32,434 nucleotides of DNA, taken from the NCBI GenBank assembly GCA_903824965.1, contig CAIJYR010000258.1, forward strand, positions 1-32,434, written 5' to 3'. Every line of letters begins with the position of its first letter. The stretch's first letter is position 1. Positions 6,749-14,790 of this stretch are shown here, piece after piece. The notes below the pieces were generated by a model. The model was not told the origin of the DNA. It did no database searches and saw only the letters and a list, made by a program, of their open reading frames with translations. A program made the translations under genes and the position numbers. Source of the stretch: an uncultured Thiotrichales bacterium. Its GTDB lineage: Bacteria; Pseudomonadota; Gammaproteobacteria; CAIRSR01.

Positions 6749-8323
6749 ATGCCGCCCTCCGAAAACCCATCGATCCCAACGTTTCCTGTGCGTGATGCTT
6801 CTGCACTGTATCGTGCGTCCCAAGTGCGTGCGCTCGATCGCCGCGCCATTGAGGAGTTCTGGATCCCAAGCGCCACACTCATGGCCCGTGCAGGCAAAAT
6901 GGCCTTCCAAACATTGCGCCGGTATTGGCCGAAAATCAACCGCATCGCCATCGTGAGTGGATTGGGCAACAATGCGGGGGATGGCTATGTAGTGGCACGT
7001 TTGGCACATGATGCAGGGTTCCGGGTGCGTGTCTTTCAGGTGGGAGAGGCATCGCGACTTCAAGGGGATGCCTTGCTTGCCTACCAAGCACTGTTGGCGA
7101 CGGGTACGACTCCCCTTCCCATGACCGTTGGGTGCCTGGAAGATGGGGGCGATGAAGTCATTGTCGATGCGCTGTTGGGGACAGGTCTAAAGGGAGAGGT
7201 ACGCCCTCCCTTTCGGGAGGCCATCGCGGAGATCAATCGCCGCGCTGTGCCGACTTTGGCTGTGGATGTCCCCTCGGGTCTGTGCACCGATACCGGATCG
7301 GTGCTGGGTGCGGCGGTGCGTGCAACCGTAACGGTGACTTTCGTTGGGAATAAGGTGGGATTGTTTACAGGAGAAGGGCCAGCCTACGCTGGCCATGTAG
7401 TCTTCTCTGACCTTGATATTCCGCCTGAGGTGTATCTCCCCCTAGTGCCTACTACACAGTGTTTGGATTTGAAAGCATTGCCCTATTGGTTGCCACAACG
7501 CCACAGGACAGCCCACAAGGGCCATTTTGGGCATGTCTTGGTCGTTGGAGGTGCCCCTGGCTATGCGGGGGCAGCACGCTTGGCGGCAGAGGCGGCGGCT
7601 CGTGTTGGGGCGGGGCTTGTGAGTCTTGCCACCCACCCTGATCATGCCGCGCAAATCGCTGCCATGCGTCCTGAGGTCATGGTACATGGCGTGACCAAGG
7701 GCGATGACCTTGCGCTTTTGCTAGAACGTGCGACGGTACTGGTGCTTGGCCCTGGGTTATCTTGTGGTGCGTGGGGTCTATCCCTCTGGAAAGCAGCCCT
7801 GGCTACGAAACGGCCCACCGTCTTGGATGCCGATGCACTGAACCTTTTGGCGGAACATCCCAAAGAGCGAGAACAGCGCGACTGGGTGCTGACCCCCCAT
7901 CCAGGAGAAGCGGCGCGATTGCTCGGTTGTTCGGTGGCTGACATTCAGGCGGATCGCTGTGCTACCCTGGGATCGCTGGTACAGCGTTATGGTGGAACAT
8001 GGGTACTGAAAGGCGCTGGTACATTGGTGGGGAGTGATCGATTGTCGGTACCTGGATTGTGTCCTGTTGCCAATCCGGGCATGGCGAGTGGTGGTATGGG
8101 AGATGTGTTGGCAGGGGTGCTAGGCGGCTTGATGGCCCAAGGGGTTCCTGCACAGGAAGCGGCTTGCCTGGGGGTGTGCCTCCATGCGGAGGCGGCAACC
8201 TGTGCCAGCATCGCGGGGGAACGGGGATTACTGGCGAGTGATTTGATGCCGCACCTGCGTACCTTGGTGAATCCGTCGCCATCCGTGCGTAAGAAGAAGA
8301 AGAGTAATAAGCAGCATAAATGA
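6749..8323 (+). CDS. nnr: Bifunctional NAD(P)H-hydrate epimerase / ADP-dependent NAD(P)HX dehydratase
   Basis: A 524-residue cytoplasmic metabolite-repair enzyme. The N-terminal YjeF-type epimerase domain (about 10-215) contains SGLGNNAGDGYVVAR and VDALLGTGLKGEVRPPF and interconverts R- and S-NAD(P)HX. The C-terminal ribokinase-like dehydratase domain (about 225-510) has HKGHFGHVLVVGGAPGYAGA, VLTPHPGEAARLLG, WVLKGAGTLV and the catalytic loop ASGGMGDVLAGVLGG, and converts S-NAD(P)HX to NAD(P)H. An in-frame start at 6683 would add 22 residues. I prefer the ATG at 6749 because GGAAA lies a few bases upstream and the conserved sequence begins soon after. The C-terminus ends in an unusual lysine-rich tail. 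The gene is divergent from the phosphoribulokinase-like gene. Confidence 0.93.
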   Translation: MPPSENPSIPTFPVRDASALYRASQVRALDRRAIEEFWIPSATLMARAGKMAFQTLRRYWPKINRIAIVSGLGNNAGDGYVVARLAHDAGFRVRVFQVGEASRLQGDALLAYQALLATGTTPLPMTVGCLEDGGDEVIVDALLGTGLKGEVRPPFREAIAEINRRAVPTLAVDVPSGLCTDTGSVLGAAVRATVTVTFVGNKVGLFTGEGPAYAGHVVFSDLDIPPEVYLPLVPTTQCLDLKALPYWLPQRHRTAHKGHFGHVLVVGGAPGYAGAARLAAEAAARVGAGLVSLATHPDHAAQIAAMRPEVMVHGVTKGDDLALLLERATVLVLGPGLSCGAWGLSLWKAALATKRPTVLDADALNLLAEHPKEREQRDWVLTPHPGEAARLLGCSVADIQADRCATLGSLVQRYGGTWVLKGAGTLVGSDRLSVPGLCPVANPGMASGGMGDVLAGVLGGLMAQGVPAQEAACLGVCLHAEAATCASIAGERGLLASDLMPHLRTLVNPSPSVRKKKKSNKQHK

Positions 8324-8332
8324 TTTTGTACT

Positions 8333-8549
8333 AAATCCCTCTCCGAATCTTCGGAGAGGGGCTGGGGGAGAAGTTGATATTTTGCAGTTGATTCTGACTG
8401 TTATTTATTTTTATTTATTTTTGTACTGTATACTTACTTGTATTTGTTTGCTCTTCAAATAACAGAATCAACCAATAAAGTCAAACCCAGAAGACTGCCT
8501 CACCCTGCCACCCCTCTCTTTTCAGGAAAGGGGCGATCTAAAAGTCAAC
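8333..8549 (+). repeat. 217-bp intergenic repeat element, copy B
   Basis: Same plan, length and orientation as 951-1166. It has a left hairpin (ccctctccgaatcttcggag), a G-rich arm with gaggggctgggggag, an AT-rich centre of diverged sequence, a conserved right segment gtcaaacccagaagactgcc, and a terminal agtcaac. It begins 9 bp after the nnr stop and ends 27 bp before the wecB ATG. A short stretch, cggagaggggctg, recurs near 16115 and may be a fragment of the same element. Confidence 0.75.
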
Positions 8550-8576
8550 AGCTTTATTGATTGGACAACCAACCCT

Positions 8577-9713
8577 ATGGCGCCTGCAAAGAAGCGGGTC
8601 ATGATCATCTTCGGAACCCGTCCCGAAGCAATCAAAATGGCTCCCGTGGTCAAAATCCTGCGATCACACCCAAGCATCGAGTGTCAGGTGTGTATTACGG
8701 CCCAGCACCGCGAAATGTTGGATCAGGTTTTGGCGATGTTCGCCATCCAACCCGAGGTCGATTTGGGGCTGATGCGGCCTGGCCAGCGTTTGGCGGATCT
8801 CACGGCAGCCGTCCTCTCTGGTGTGGATCGCGCCATGTCTGACTTTCGCCCCGATCTGGTGTTGGTGCACGGCGATACCACCACGAGCTTTGCGGCAAGT
8901 CTTGCGGCTTTTTACCAACACATTCCTGTCGGACACGTAGAAGCAGGTCTACGAACGCATGACCTCACCGCTCCCTGGCCAGAGGAAATGAACCGCCGTT
9001 CGGTCGATATGCTGGCCTCGCTCCATTTTGCGCCTACGTCTCAAGCAGCCGAACATTTGTTACGTGAAGGGATATCGGCCACGACCATCGCCATCACAGG
9101 CAATACGGTCATCGATGCACTCCTGATGGTCGTAGAGGCACTGGAGCAGGATCCAGCCACTCGTCACGCACTAGAAGAACGTTTTGATTTTCTGAAAGAT
9201 CGCAAACACACCCTTCTCGTCAGCAGCCACCGACGGGAAAATTGGGGCGAGGGACTCACCCATCTATGCCGTGCCCTGCTGCGTCTTGCGGATCGGGGGG
9301 ATGTAAACATCGCCTATCCGGTTCACCTCAATCCCATGGTGCGTGAACCCGTGATGCGCCTCCTGGGTGGGCATCCGAACATCCACCTGCTCGATCCTTT
9401 GGAATACCAGCCTTTCGTGTACTTGATGAGCCGATCCGCGTTGGTACTCACCGATTCCGGCGGCATTCAAGAAGAAGCGCCCTCGCTTGGCAAGCCCGTC
9501 CTGGTGATGCGTGACAAAACCGAACGCCCCGAAGCCGTAGACGGCGGAACCGTTCGGTTGGTGGGTATGGATGAAGAACGTATCATTCGTCAGGTAGAGC
9601 ATTTGCTGGACGACGAGAGCGCCTATACCCGCATGGCCAAGGCGCACAATCCCTACGGCGATGGTCACGCCGCAGAACGTATTTTGGAGCGTATTCTGGG
9701 CTATTTTGGGTGA
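8577..9713 (+). CDS. wecB: UDP-N-acetylglucosamine 2-epimerase (non-hydrolysing)
   Basis: A 378-residue cytoplasmic enzyme that interconverts UDP-GlcNAc and UDP-ManNAc, supplying ManNAc-derived sugars for surface polysaccharides. The expected motifs are all present: FGTRPEAIKMAPV with Lys20, VHGDTTTSF with Asp100, VGHVEAGLRTHD with Glu122, PWPEEMNRR with Glu136 and Arg140, SSHRRENWG, and LTDSGGIQEEAPSLGKPVLV near the C-terminus. They align with the E. coli WecB catalytic residues at a constant offset of five. Length is normal and the gene is intact. Its last 229 bp recur in diverged form at 10016-10244, and its last ~76 bp at 11846-11921. No polysaccharide biosynthesis cluster surrounds it. 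The start lies 27 bp after the repeat element and has only a weak ribosome-binding site. Confidence 0.95.
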   Translation: MAPAKKRVMIIFGTRPEAIKMAPVVKILRSHPSIECQVCITAQHREMLDQVLAMFAIQPEVDLGLMRPGQRLADLTAAVLSGVDRAMSDFRPDLVLVHGDTTTSFAASLAAFYQHIPVGHVEAGLRTHDLTAPWPEEMNRRSVDMLASLHFAPTSQAAEHLLREGISATTIAITGNTVIDALLMVVEALEQDPATRHALEERFDFLKDRKHTLLVSSHRRENWGEGLTHLCRALLRLADRGDVNIAYPVHLNPMVREPVMRLLGGHPNIHLLDPLEYQPFVYLMSRSALVLTDSGGIQEEAPSLGKPVLVMRDKTERPEAVDGGTVRLVGMDEERIIRQVEHLLDDESAYTRMAKAHNPYGDGHAAERILERILGYFG

Positions 9714-9754
9714 AATCTTGCAGTGGATACTTGATGATATTTGGAGGATTTCTC

Positions 9755-10045
9755 ATGAATGCCGCCATTTCCGCAAGAGTCAGTCTGATTGAATGCTTCA
9801 CGAAAGACCAAGAGACAACAATCAGGTTACTGGATAAGATTATTCAACACTTGATGGACGATGACAGGCGCAAGTTATCAGAACTTACAGAGAGATTACG
9901 GTCTTTTGAGGCCCGATACGCATTATCTACGGCAGAGTTTCAACAAAGGTTCGACGCTGGTGCATTGGGAGATGATATGGATTATTTTGAATGGGATGCT
10001 ATTGCTGATATGGTTGCTTGGCAAGCCCGTCTTGCTGATGCGTGA
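9755..10045 (+). CDS. Small antitoxin-like protein, C-terminus replaced
   Basis: A 96-residue protein that starts at an ATG with GGAGG about eight bases upstream. The text FEARYALSTAEFQQRFDAG followed by LGDDMDYFEW resembles a family of small acidic antitoxin-like proteins often paired with a short toxin gene. Here no toxin follows. From 10016 on, the reading frame runs out of frame through a duplicated piece of wecB, so the last residues (WQARLADA) are not native. It is probably a truncated antitoxin orphan. The family assignment is from memory of the motif and is moderate at best. Confidence 0.5.
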   Translation: MNAAISARVSLIECFTKDQETTIRLLDKIIQHLMDDDRRKLSELTERLRSFEARYALSTAEFQQRFDAGALGDDMDYFEWDAIADMVAWQARLADA

Positions 10046-10244
10046 CAAAATCGAACGGCCCGAAGCTGTAGACGCTGGAACCGTTCGGCTGATATGGATG
10101 GGCGAAGAACGCATCGTCCGTCAGGTAGAGCATTTGCTGGACGACGAGAACGCCCATGCTCGCATGGCCAAGGCACAACCCTATGGAGATGATCACGCCG
10201 CAGAGCGCATTCTGGAGCGTATTCTGGGCTATCTCTCAGGATGA
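10016..10244 (+). pseudogene. wecB 3'-end fragment (second copy)
   Basis: The sequence from gcttggcaagcccgtc to the stop TGA at 10242-10244 matches wecB 9485-9713, at roughly 85-90% identity by eye, with one codon lost and one gained. The translation keeps LLMRDKIERPEAVD, RQVEHLLDDENAHARMAKA and HAAERILERILGY in one open frame. It has no start of its own and lacks the first ~300 residues of WecB. It cuts the antitoxin-like gene at 10016. Confidence 0.88.
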
Positions 10245-10283
10245 CGATTGGTACCTTGGAAATATTTGCTCATACAAGCAATG

Positions 10284-11108
10284 CTATTGCTGATTCTCTG
10301 TTGATGGCGCTTCTTTATACTTCTTTGATGACTGTGATTTTTCTTTATCCTGCTGAGGCTCACCTTTACTTGCATTGTTTCCTTCTCCTGCTTTGGATGC
10401 CTTTATCATTTCTGGAATCATAGCCACTATCTTTGCTTGTAGTGTTTCAAGGGGAATATCCTTTATTTGTTGGAAGGCTGTTGTAGTATCGCGATTCCAG
10501 TCAAATATTCTCTCGTATTCCTTGATGTCAATCGTAGCACCATCTAGGTACATATAGAGCCGTCCAAAGCGGAGAGCGTGTCTTCTCTCTCTGAGTTTTG
10601 TGCCCTCATGATAAAATGACTTTGCGAAATTCTGCAACACATAAACAGATGACAAAACAAAGGTCGTGAATGCCGCTGCTTGGAAGAAACGCAATGCAAG
10701 AACATATCCTGTTAGATGACCAGGATCTGGCGGTGAATCGTGCAGGAAATTATACGCCACATATGCAGCAATAAGCAACACAGCAACTGCGGCTATCAGA
10801 GAGCCAATCCCAAGGCGAAATAATTCATTTGATCGATCAGTTAAAAATCTCTGTGCTTTTTCTACAAAGAGATCGGTGGACACCAATTTTGTTAGATACG
10901 CACGCTGTGCTTGATCATTACGATCTAGACCCATCGCTTCACCAAGCTCCGCAATGCCAGTCTTGATAAGATTGGCACGATTCTTAATGATCTCTAGAAC
11001 TATATCATGCTCGATCTGAACATGCTTTGCTTCAGATCTAAACTTCATACTTTCGTTCGTGTCTCCTGTTTTATCTACGTTTTCTTGGGCGCTTTCTTTA
11101 TGTACCAT
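10284..11108 (-). CDS. Unrecognised two-helix membrane protein
   Basis: A 274-residue protein I do not recognise. A charged N-terminal cytoplasmic-type region (1-95) contains QIEHDIVLEIIKNRANLIKTG. Two hydrophobic helices lie at about 99-118 and 137-158, separated by a short loop with PPDPGH. A basic stretch, KLRERRHALRFGRLYMYLDG, follows. The tail from about 238 to 274 is very rich in Lys, Glu, Ser and Gln and is probably disordered. The start is uncertain: ATGs at 11114 and 11108 and a GTG at 11120 are all in frame. It sits between two wecB 3'-end fragments, and its codon use looks more AT-rich than that of wecB, which suggests acquired DNA. Confidence 0.7.
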   Translation of the reverse strand: MVHKESAQENVDKTGDTNESMKFRSEAKHVQIEHDIVLEIIKNRANLIKTGIAELGEAMGLDRNDQAQRAYLTKLVSTDLFVEKAQRFLTDRSNELFRLGIGSLIAAVAVLLIAAYVAYNFLHDSPPDPGHLTGYVLALRFFQAAAFTTFVLSSVYVLQNFAKSFYHEGTKLRERRHALRFGRLYMYLDGATIDIKEYERIFDWNRDTTTAFQQIKDIPLETLQAKIVAMIPEMIKASKAGEGNNASKGEPQQDKEKSQSSKKYKEAPSTENQQ

Positions 11109-11208
11109 GAGCATTCTCACTATTGGCTGAATTGGCTACTAGAACGTTTAAGAATACGGTTTGCACACGAAACGGTTATTTGTTCCTAGACATATTCTAC
11201 AAACACAC

Positions 11209-11264
11209 ATCACACTGCAAGTGTGATAAGGAAAGAAGGCGGTGTCCCGCCTCCCTTTCTGATA
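11209..11264 (-). terminator. Two adjacent inverted repeats, possible terminator of the upstream minus-strand gene
   Basis: A perfect palindrome with 8-base arms (atcacact gca agtgtgat, 11209-11227) is followed at once by a GC-rich hairpin (11231-11264, arms gaaagaaggcgg and ccgcctccctttc with mismatches). They lie 9-64 bases past the stop of the 108-residue gene and before the start of the next minus-strand gene. There is no long T run, so intrinsic termination is only one option. The remaining ~100 bases up to 11108 show nothing I can name. Confidence 0.4.
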
Positions 11265-11272
11265 GGCGCTTA

Positions 11273-11599
11273 CTAGCAGCTACCCAAGATCGTTCCTTCC
11301 CAAACAGCAGCATCATTCACGAGTATCTTGACGACTAGGCCAGTCGGAATGACGCCCAACAATGAGTTGCTGCAAGTCTCCGCACATGCCTTTATTGATT
11401 CAGAAACATCAATATGCACGGGAATCGTGATGCAAAAATCCCCATAAATTGGGACCGTAAAACAGATTTGACCATTATCGTAACGAGCACCAACACAAAT
11501 GGATAGTTGGAGTTGATGGAGATCCTGAATTTGCGCATGAGCAGCATTCATGCTTTGATGGGTCGAAGAGACTACGGTACCAGGTTGTGGAGCGGCCAT
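11273..11599 (-). CDS. Small unrecognised protein with four cysteines in the central part
   Basis: A 108-residue protein that I do not recognise. It has no clear signal peptide. The N-terminal third is Gln/His/Ala-rich (QSMNAAHAQIQDLHQLQLS). The middle is beta-like with hydrophobic strands and cysteines (ICVGARYDNGQICFTVPIYG, then FCITIPVHIDV and KACAETC). The C-terminus is ILVNDAAVWEGTILGSC. The ATG at 11599 is chosen over an in-frame GTG at 11641 because no ribosome-binding site favours the GTG. Its upstream region has the same tandem TTGACA arrangement as the CHAP-protein gene. It lies between wecB 3' fragments, so it is probably part of the accessory cargo. Confidence 0.6.
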   Translation of the reverse strand: MAAPQPGTVVSSTHQSMNAAHAQIQDLHQLQLSICVGARYDNGQICFTVPIYGDFCITIPVHIDVSESIKACAETCSNSLLGVIPTGLVVKILVNDAAVWEGTILGSC

Positions 11600-11698
11600 T
11601 TTAGTTCTCACATGGTTGGGCACGCTGTGAAGCGAACCCACGTTGTCGTACGGATAGCACGATGGCTTTCCCTATAGGGTTTATGAAAATCGATGCCA

Positions 11699-11741
11699 CT
11701 TTTACCTATACGCACATGCTTGTCAACGCTTTACATGTCAA
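11699..11741 (-). promoter_or_regulatory. Tandem TTGACA upstream region of the small cysteine protein
   Basis: On the minus strand, TTGACA (11741-11736) and TTGACA (11726-11721) start 15 bases apart. The second is followed at 16 bases by TAAAAG, a 4/6 match to the -10 consensus. The same pair with the same spacing occurs upstream of the CHAP gene (14834-14814). The plus strand here also has a TTGACA at 11762-11767. Confidence 0.4.
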
Positions 11742-11845
11742 GCAACTTTACATAGTAACGCTTGACATTTGTAATTAGTTATGATGTATGGTCTGATGAG
11801 CCACGAGACCACACCTACACCACGCCACGAACGATTTCTACCTTG

Positions 11846-11921
11846 CAAGGCGCACAATCCCTACGGAGATGGTCACGCCGCAGAACGCATTCTGGAGCGT
11901 GTTTTTGGCTATTTTTGGTGA
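11846..11921 (+). pseudogene. wecB 3'-end fragment (third copy)
   Basis: From caaggcgcacaatcc to the TGA at 11919-11921 this repeats the last ~76 bases of wecB (AKAHNPYGDG, HAAERILER, then VFGYFW and stop). At several third positions it agrees with the second copy and not with intact wecB (for example GGA GAT and CGC ATT CTG). The surrounding stretch 11600-11996 has no convincing gene. Besides this fragment and the promoter-like region at 11699-11741 I see nothing else in it. Confidence 0.85.
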
Positions 11922-11996
11922 GACCGGTGTTCCTTGAGCACTTTGACTACGTCTGTGATGGTGCCACAGACACAGACAAAGTGTTTAGGTATCGGA

Positions 11997-14714
11997 TCAC
12001 GGCTTTTTCACATGAATATAATTATCAAATGTTGATGCCGCTACTTTCCTAGTTCTAGATTCAAAGTCCCAACTAGAACCTGGCGTTGCATAACTCGATT
12101 CCGAGATCCACAATGAACCATCAGCATTTACATTTTCGACAACCGCAACATGACCAAGCTGATAACTAGTACTTGCGTTGATTTGTGCAATTGCACCAAC
12201 ACTTGGATGGCTATCAACGGTAATATTTGCATTTCTAGCCAAATTTGCCCATGTTCCTGCGTTACCTGTCAGAATGTTTAGGCTAGCGGTATTATACCCA
12301 ACTTGACGTAGGCGACCATTCGCATACCACGTACAGTTGCCTTTCGACTGACCCAGAAGACTCTTGCTTGAATCGGAATAAAATCGTGCCGGAGCATACC
12401 CACTTTTCCAAAATGGATTATCTGCACGATATGCGCTTGAAGCAAAATCTACTCCAGGCAAAGCAGGGATGAGCGTAAATGAAGCAGTGACGCTTGTATT
12501 GGCAGTCATGATTACGGTGCATGGACCTGTTCCACTGCACCCGCCACCTGACCATCCCGCAAAGGTGCTGTTAGATGCGGACGTCGCGGTCAGGATCACC
12601 TTAGTGCCGCTAGAATAGCCGGATGTCGTGTTACCTGAGATAGTCCCGGCACCAGTACCCGATGTGAAGGTATTAAGCGTATATGTGCTACCCGTCACGT
12701 TGATGGTCTGCGTTCGTTGAGCAGCCGCGACGTAACTGCCGTTACCTGCTTGGTTGGCGGCAATCGTGCATGTCCCCGCAGCAATGCCCTTCACTGCGTT
12801 GCCAGTGCTCGTACAGACAGTAGCTGGGGTGGCACTGAAAGTGGGTGCCAATCCAGAACTTGTTGTTGCCGAAACCGTTGTAGTGTTGCCTACCGTTAGC
12901 GTAGTAGGATAGAAGGTGATTGAATTAATCGTTTGGCTTTGTTTGGTAATGCTGATGTTTTGAGTAACCTGAGGAGCCATGGCGTAGTCGCTGTTACCAT
13001 TTTGGTTAGCAGCAATCGTACAAGTACCCGCCGCAGTGCCCTTTACAGTGTTGCCGCTAACGGTGCAGATACTTGATGTGAGAGAACTGAAGACCACCTG
13101 CAACTTGGAGGTTGCAGAGGCACTGGCTGTTGCAGTGTTTCCTACTGTCACCGTCGTGGGGTAAAGACTGAAGGAAGAAATGGTCTGTTTCTGCGCGGTC
13201 TTGTTGACAGTGATGCTGGCGGTGATTTGCGGTGCAGCACTGTAGGTGGTACTGCCTGATTGATTGGCGGCAATCGTACAGGTGCCCGCAGCGGTGCCCT
13301 TCACGGTGCTGCCGCTAACGGTACAGATACTCGACGTGATGGAACTGAAGCTCACCGGTAAGCCAGAGGTTGCACTGGCGCTGACCGTTGTCGTACCCCC
13401 GATCGCAGAAATATTAAATGTGCTAAAGGTGATCGAACGAATCGTTTGACTCTGCTTGTTGGCCTTGACTGCAGTGGTCGATGTAGTTGCATTGAAACTT
13501 GCCGTGACCGTTGTGTCGGCATTCATCGCCACGAGGCAAGTTGACACGCCTGAACAACCCCCTCCCGACCATCCAGCGAATGTGGAACCGGAGATTGCCG
13601 TAGCCGTAAGAGCGACGTTGGTACCCGTGCTGAAGGGAGCACTGCAACCACCGCAGTTGACGCCAGAGGGATTGCTGGTAACAAACCCGCTACCTGTACC
13701 AGATGGGCTGATCGTCAACAGAGCTGTGCTACATGGACTCGTTAGGATTGTGCCACTCTGGCCTACGATCGCGAACTGTCCATCAATCCAGGCTACGCCA
13801 TTCAGCACCCTGGCAGTACCTGGCGATCGTACAGTCCAGGTTATCCCATCCGTACTCGTTAGAACCACACCATTACTCGTGCCATCATAGCCCACGGATA
13901 TGAATTGATCGCTGAGCCAAGCTACCCCATAGAGCGAAGCATTTATGCTCAAGGGTATATTCATAGTCTGTGGCGACCAAACCAACCCGTCTGGACTCGT
14001 CAGGATTGTACCAGTCGATCCAACAGCCACGAATCGATTGTCACCCCAAGCAACGTCGAAAAGCGTACCACCACTTGCGTTTGTTGAGTGCCAGGCCCAT
14101 GTGACCCCGTCTGTACTTGTTAAAATTGAGGAACTTCCACCGACAGCCACGAATCGGCTGTTACCCCAGGTGACACCCCAGAGTGAGTCTGTCGTGCCAG
14201 ACGATTGAGTAGTCCAAGTGATCCCATCATTGCTGGTAAGAATAGTACCATCAAGCGCCACGGCTACAAATTGGTTGTTGCCCCAGGTAACGTCATTAAA
14301 TGAGTGATTGAACTCACTGCGCGTCTCCAATGCGCGATTTGCCCAGGTGACTCCATCTGGACTTGTCAGGATCGTGCCACTCGTGACACCTAAGCGTTGC
14401 GTATAACCAACAGCCACAAATTGGTTCTCACCCCAAGCGACTGCAAAAAGATTGCTGGTCACTCCAGACGATCGACTGATCCACGCCGTTCCATCGTTAC
14501 TAGTCAGGATCGTACCGTACATTCCTACGGATACCAGTGTGTTTCCGCCACGCGCAACGCTTCTTAAGGTGTTAGTTGTTAATGGATTTACCGATTTCCA
14601 TAGAGCACCACAAGTGGCGGATGTTACCGCTGTTGCATGGACGCTACCCATGAACAAGAAGGGCAGCAATAGGAGAATGGTAAGTATGGGCGATGTAAAT
14701 CGTATCTTATTCAT
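11997..14714 (-). CDS. Secreted seven-bladed propeller / Ig-like repeat / CHAP amidase protein
   Basis: A 905-residue exported protein. The ATG at 14714 has AGGAGA five bases upstream and opens a clear signal peptide (about 1-27), so I reject a longer upstream frame. Residues 48-328 hold seven ~40-residue units of the type AWGxxxFVAVGxxGTILTSxDGxTW. The seventh lacks its final strand, which LWK near residue 38 could supply, as in a closed seven-bladed propeller; Cys35 and Cys328 flank it. Two domains with FAGWSGGGCSG and VTASF (about 335-407 and 675-745) enclose three Ig-like repeats that each begin near SQTI (about 420-665). The C-terminal CHAP domain (754-905) has GNCTWYANG with Cys794 and LGHVAVVENV with His855, the expected cysteine/histidine pair. 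It probably cleaves peptidoglycan amide bonds outside the inner membrane; the target is unknown. Confidence 0.85.
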   Translation of the reverse strand: MNKIRFTSPILTILLLLPFLFMGSVHATAVTSATCGALWKSVNPLTTNTLRSVARGGNTLVSVGMYGTILTSNDGTAWISRSSGVTSNLFAVAWGENQFVAVGYTQRLGVTSGTILTSPDGVTWANRALETRSEFNHSFNDVTWGNNQFVAVALDGTILTSNDGITWTTQSSGTTDSLWGVTWGNSRFVAVGGSSSILTSTDGVTWAWHSTNASGGTLFDVAWGDNRFVAVGSTGTILTSPDGLVWSPQTMNIPLSINASLYGVAWLSDQFISVGYDGTSNGVVLTSTDGITWTVRSPGTARVLNGVAWIDGQFAIVGQSGTILTSPCSTALLTISPSGTGSGFVTSNPSGVNCGGCSAPFSTGTNVALTATAISGSTFAGWSGGGCSGVSTCLVAMNADTTVTASFNATTSTTAVKANKQSQTIRSITFSTFNISAIGGTTTVSASATSGLPVSFSSITSSICTVSGSTVKGTAAGTCTIAANQSGSTTYSAAPQITASITVNKTAQKQTISSFSLYPTTVTVGNTATASASATSKLQVVFSSLTSSICTVSGNTVKGTAAGTCTIAANQNGNSDYAMAPQVTQNISITKQSQTINSITFYPTTLTVGNTTTVSATTSSGLAPTFSATPATVCTSTGNAVKGIAAGTCTIAANQAGNGSYVAAAQRTQTINVTGSTYTLNTFTSGTGAGTISGNTTSGYSSGTKVILTATSASNSTFAGWSGGGCSGTGPCTVIMTANTSVTASFTLIPALPGVDFASSAYRADNPFWKSGYAPARFYSDSSKSLLGQSKGNCTWYANGRLRQVGYNTASLNILTGNAGTWANLARNANITVDSHPSVGAIAQINASTSYQLGHVAVVENVNADGSLWISESSYATPGSSWDFESRTRKVAASTFDNYIHVKKP

Positions 14715-14790
14715 CAATGTCTCCTGTTGGAGATTTAACAGCACACCAGAGTAGATCCGTGGAGAAGTGGATCGAGCAAAACGAGGTGTG

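Noticed and set aside
11762-11785. TTGACA and TATGAT on the plus strand as a promoter
   Set aside because: The spacing is only about 12 bases and no plus-strand gene follows.
11762-12052. 96-codon plus-strand open frame
   Set aside because: It crosses the wecB fragment out of frame and runs into the 3' end of the CHAP gene; no support for coding.
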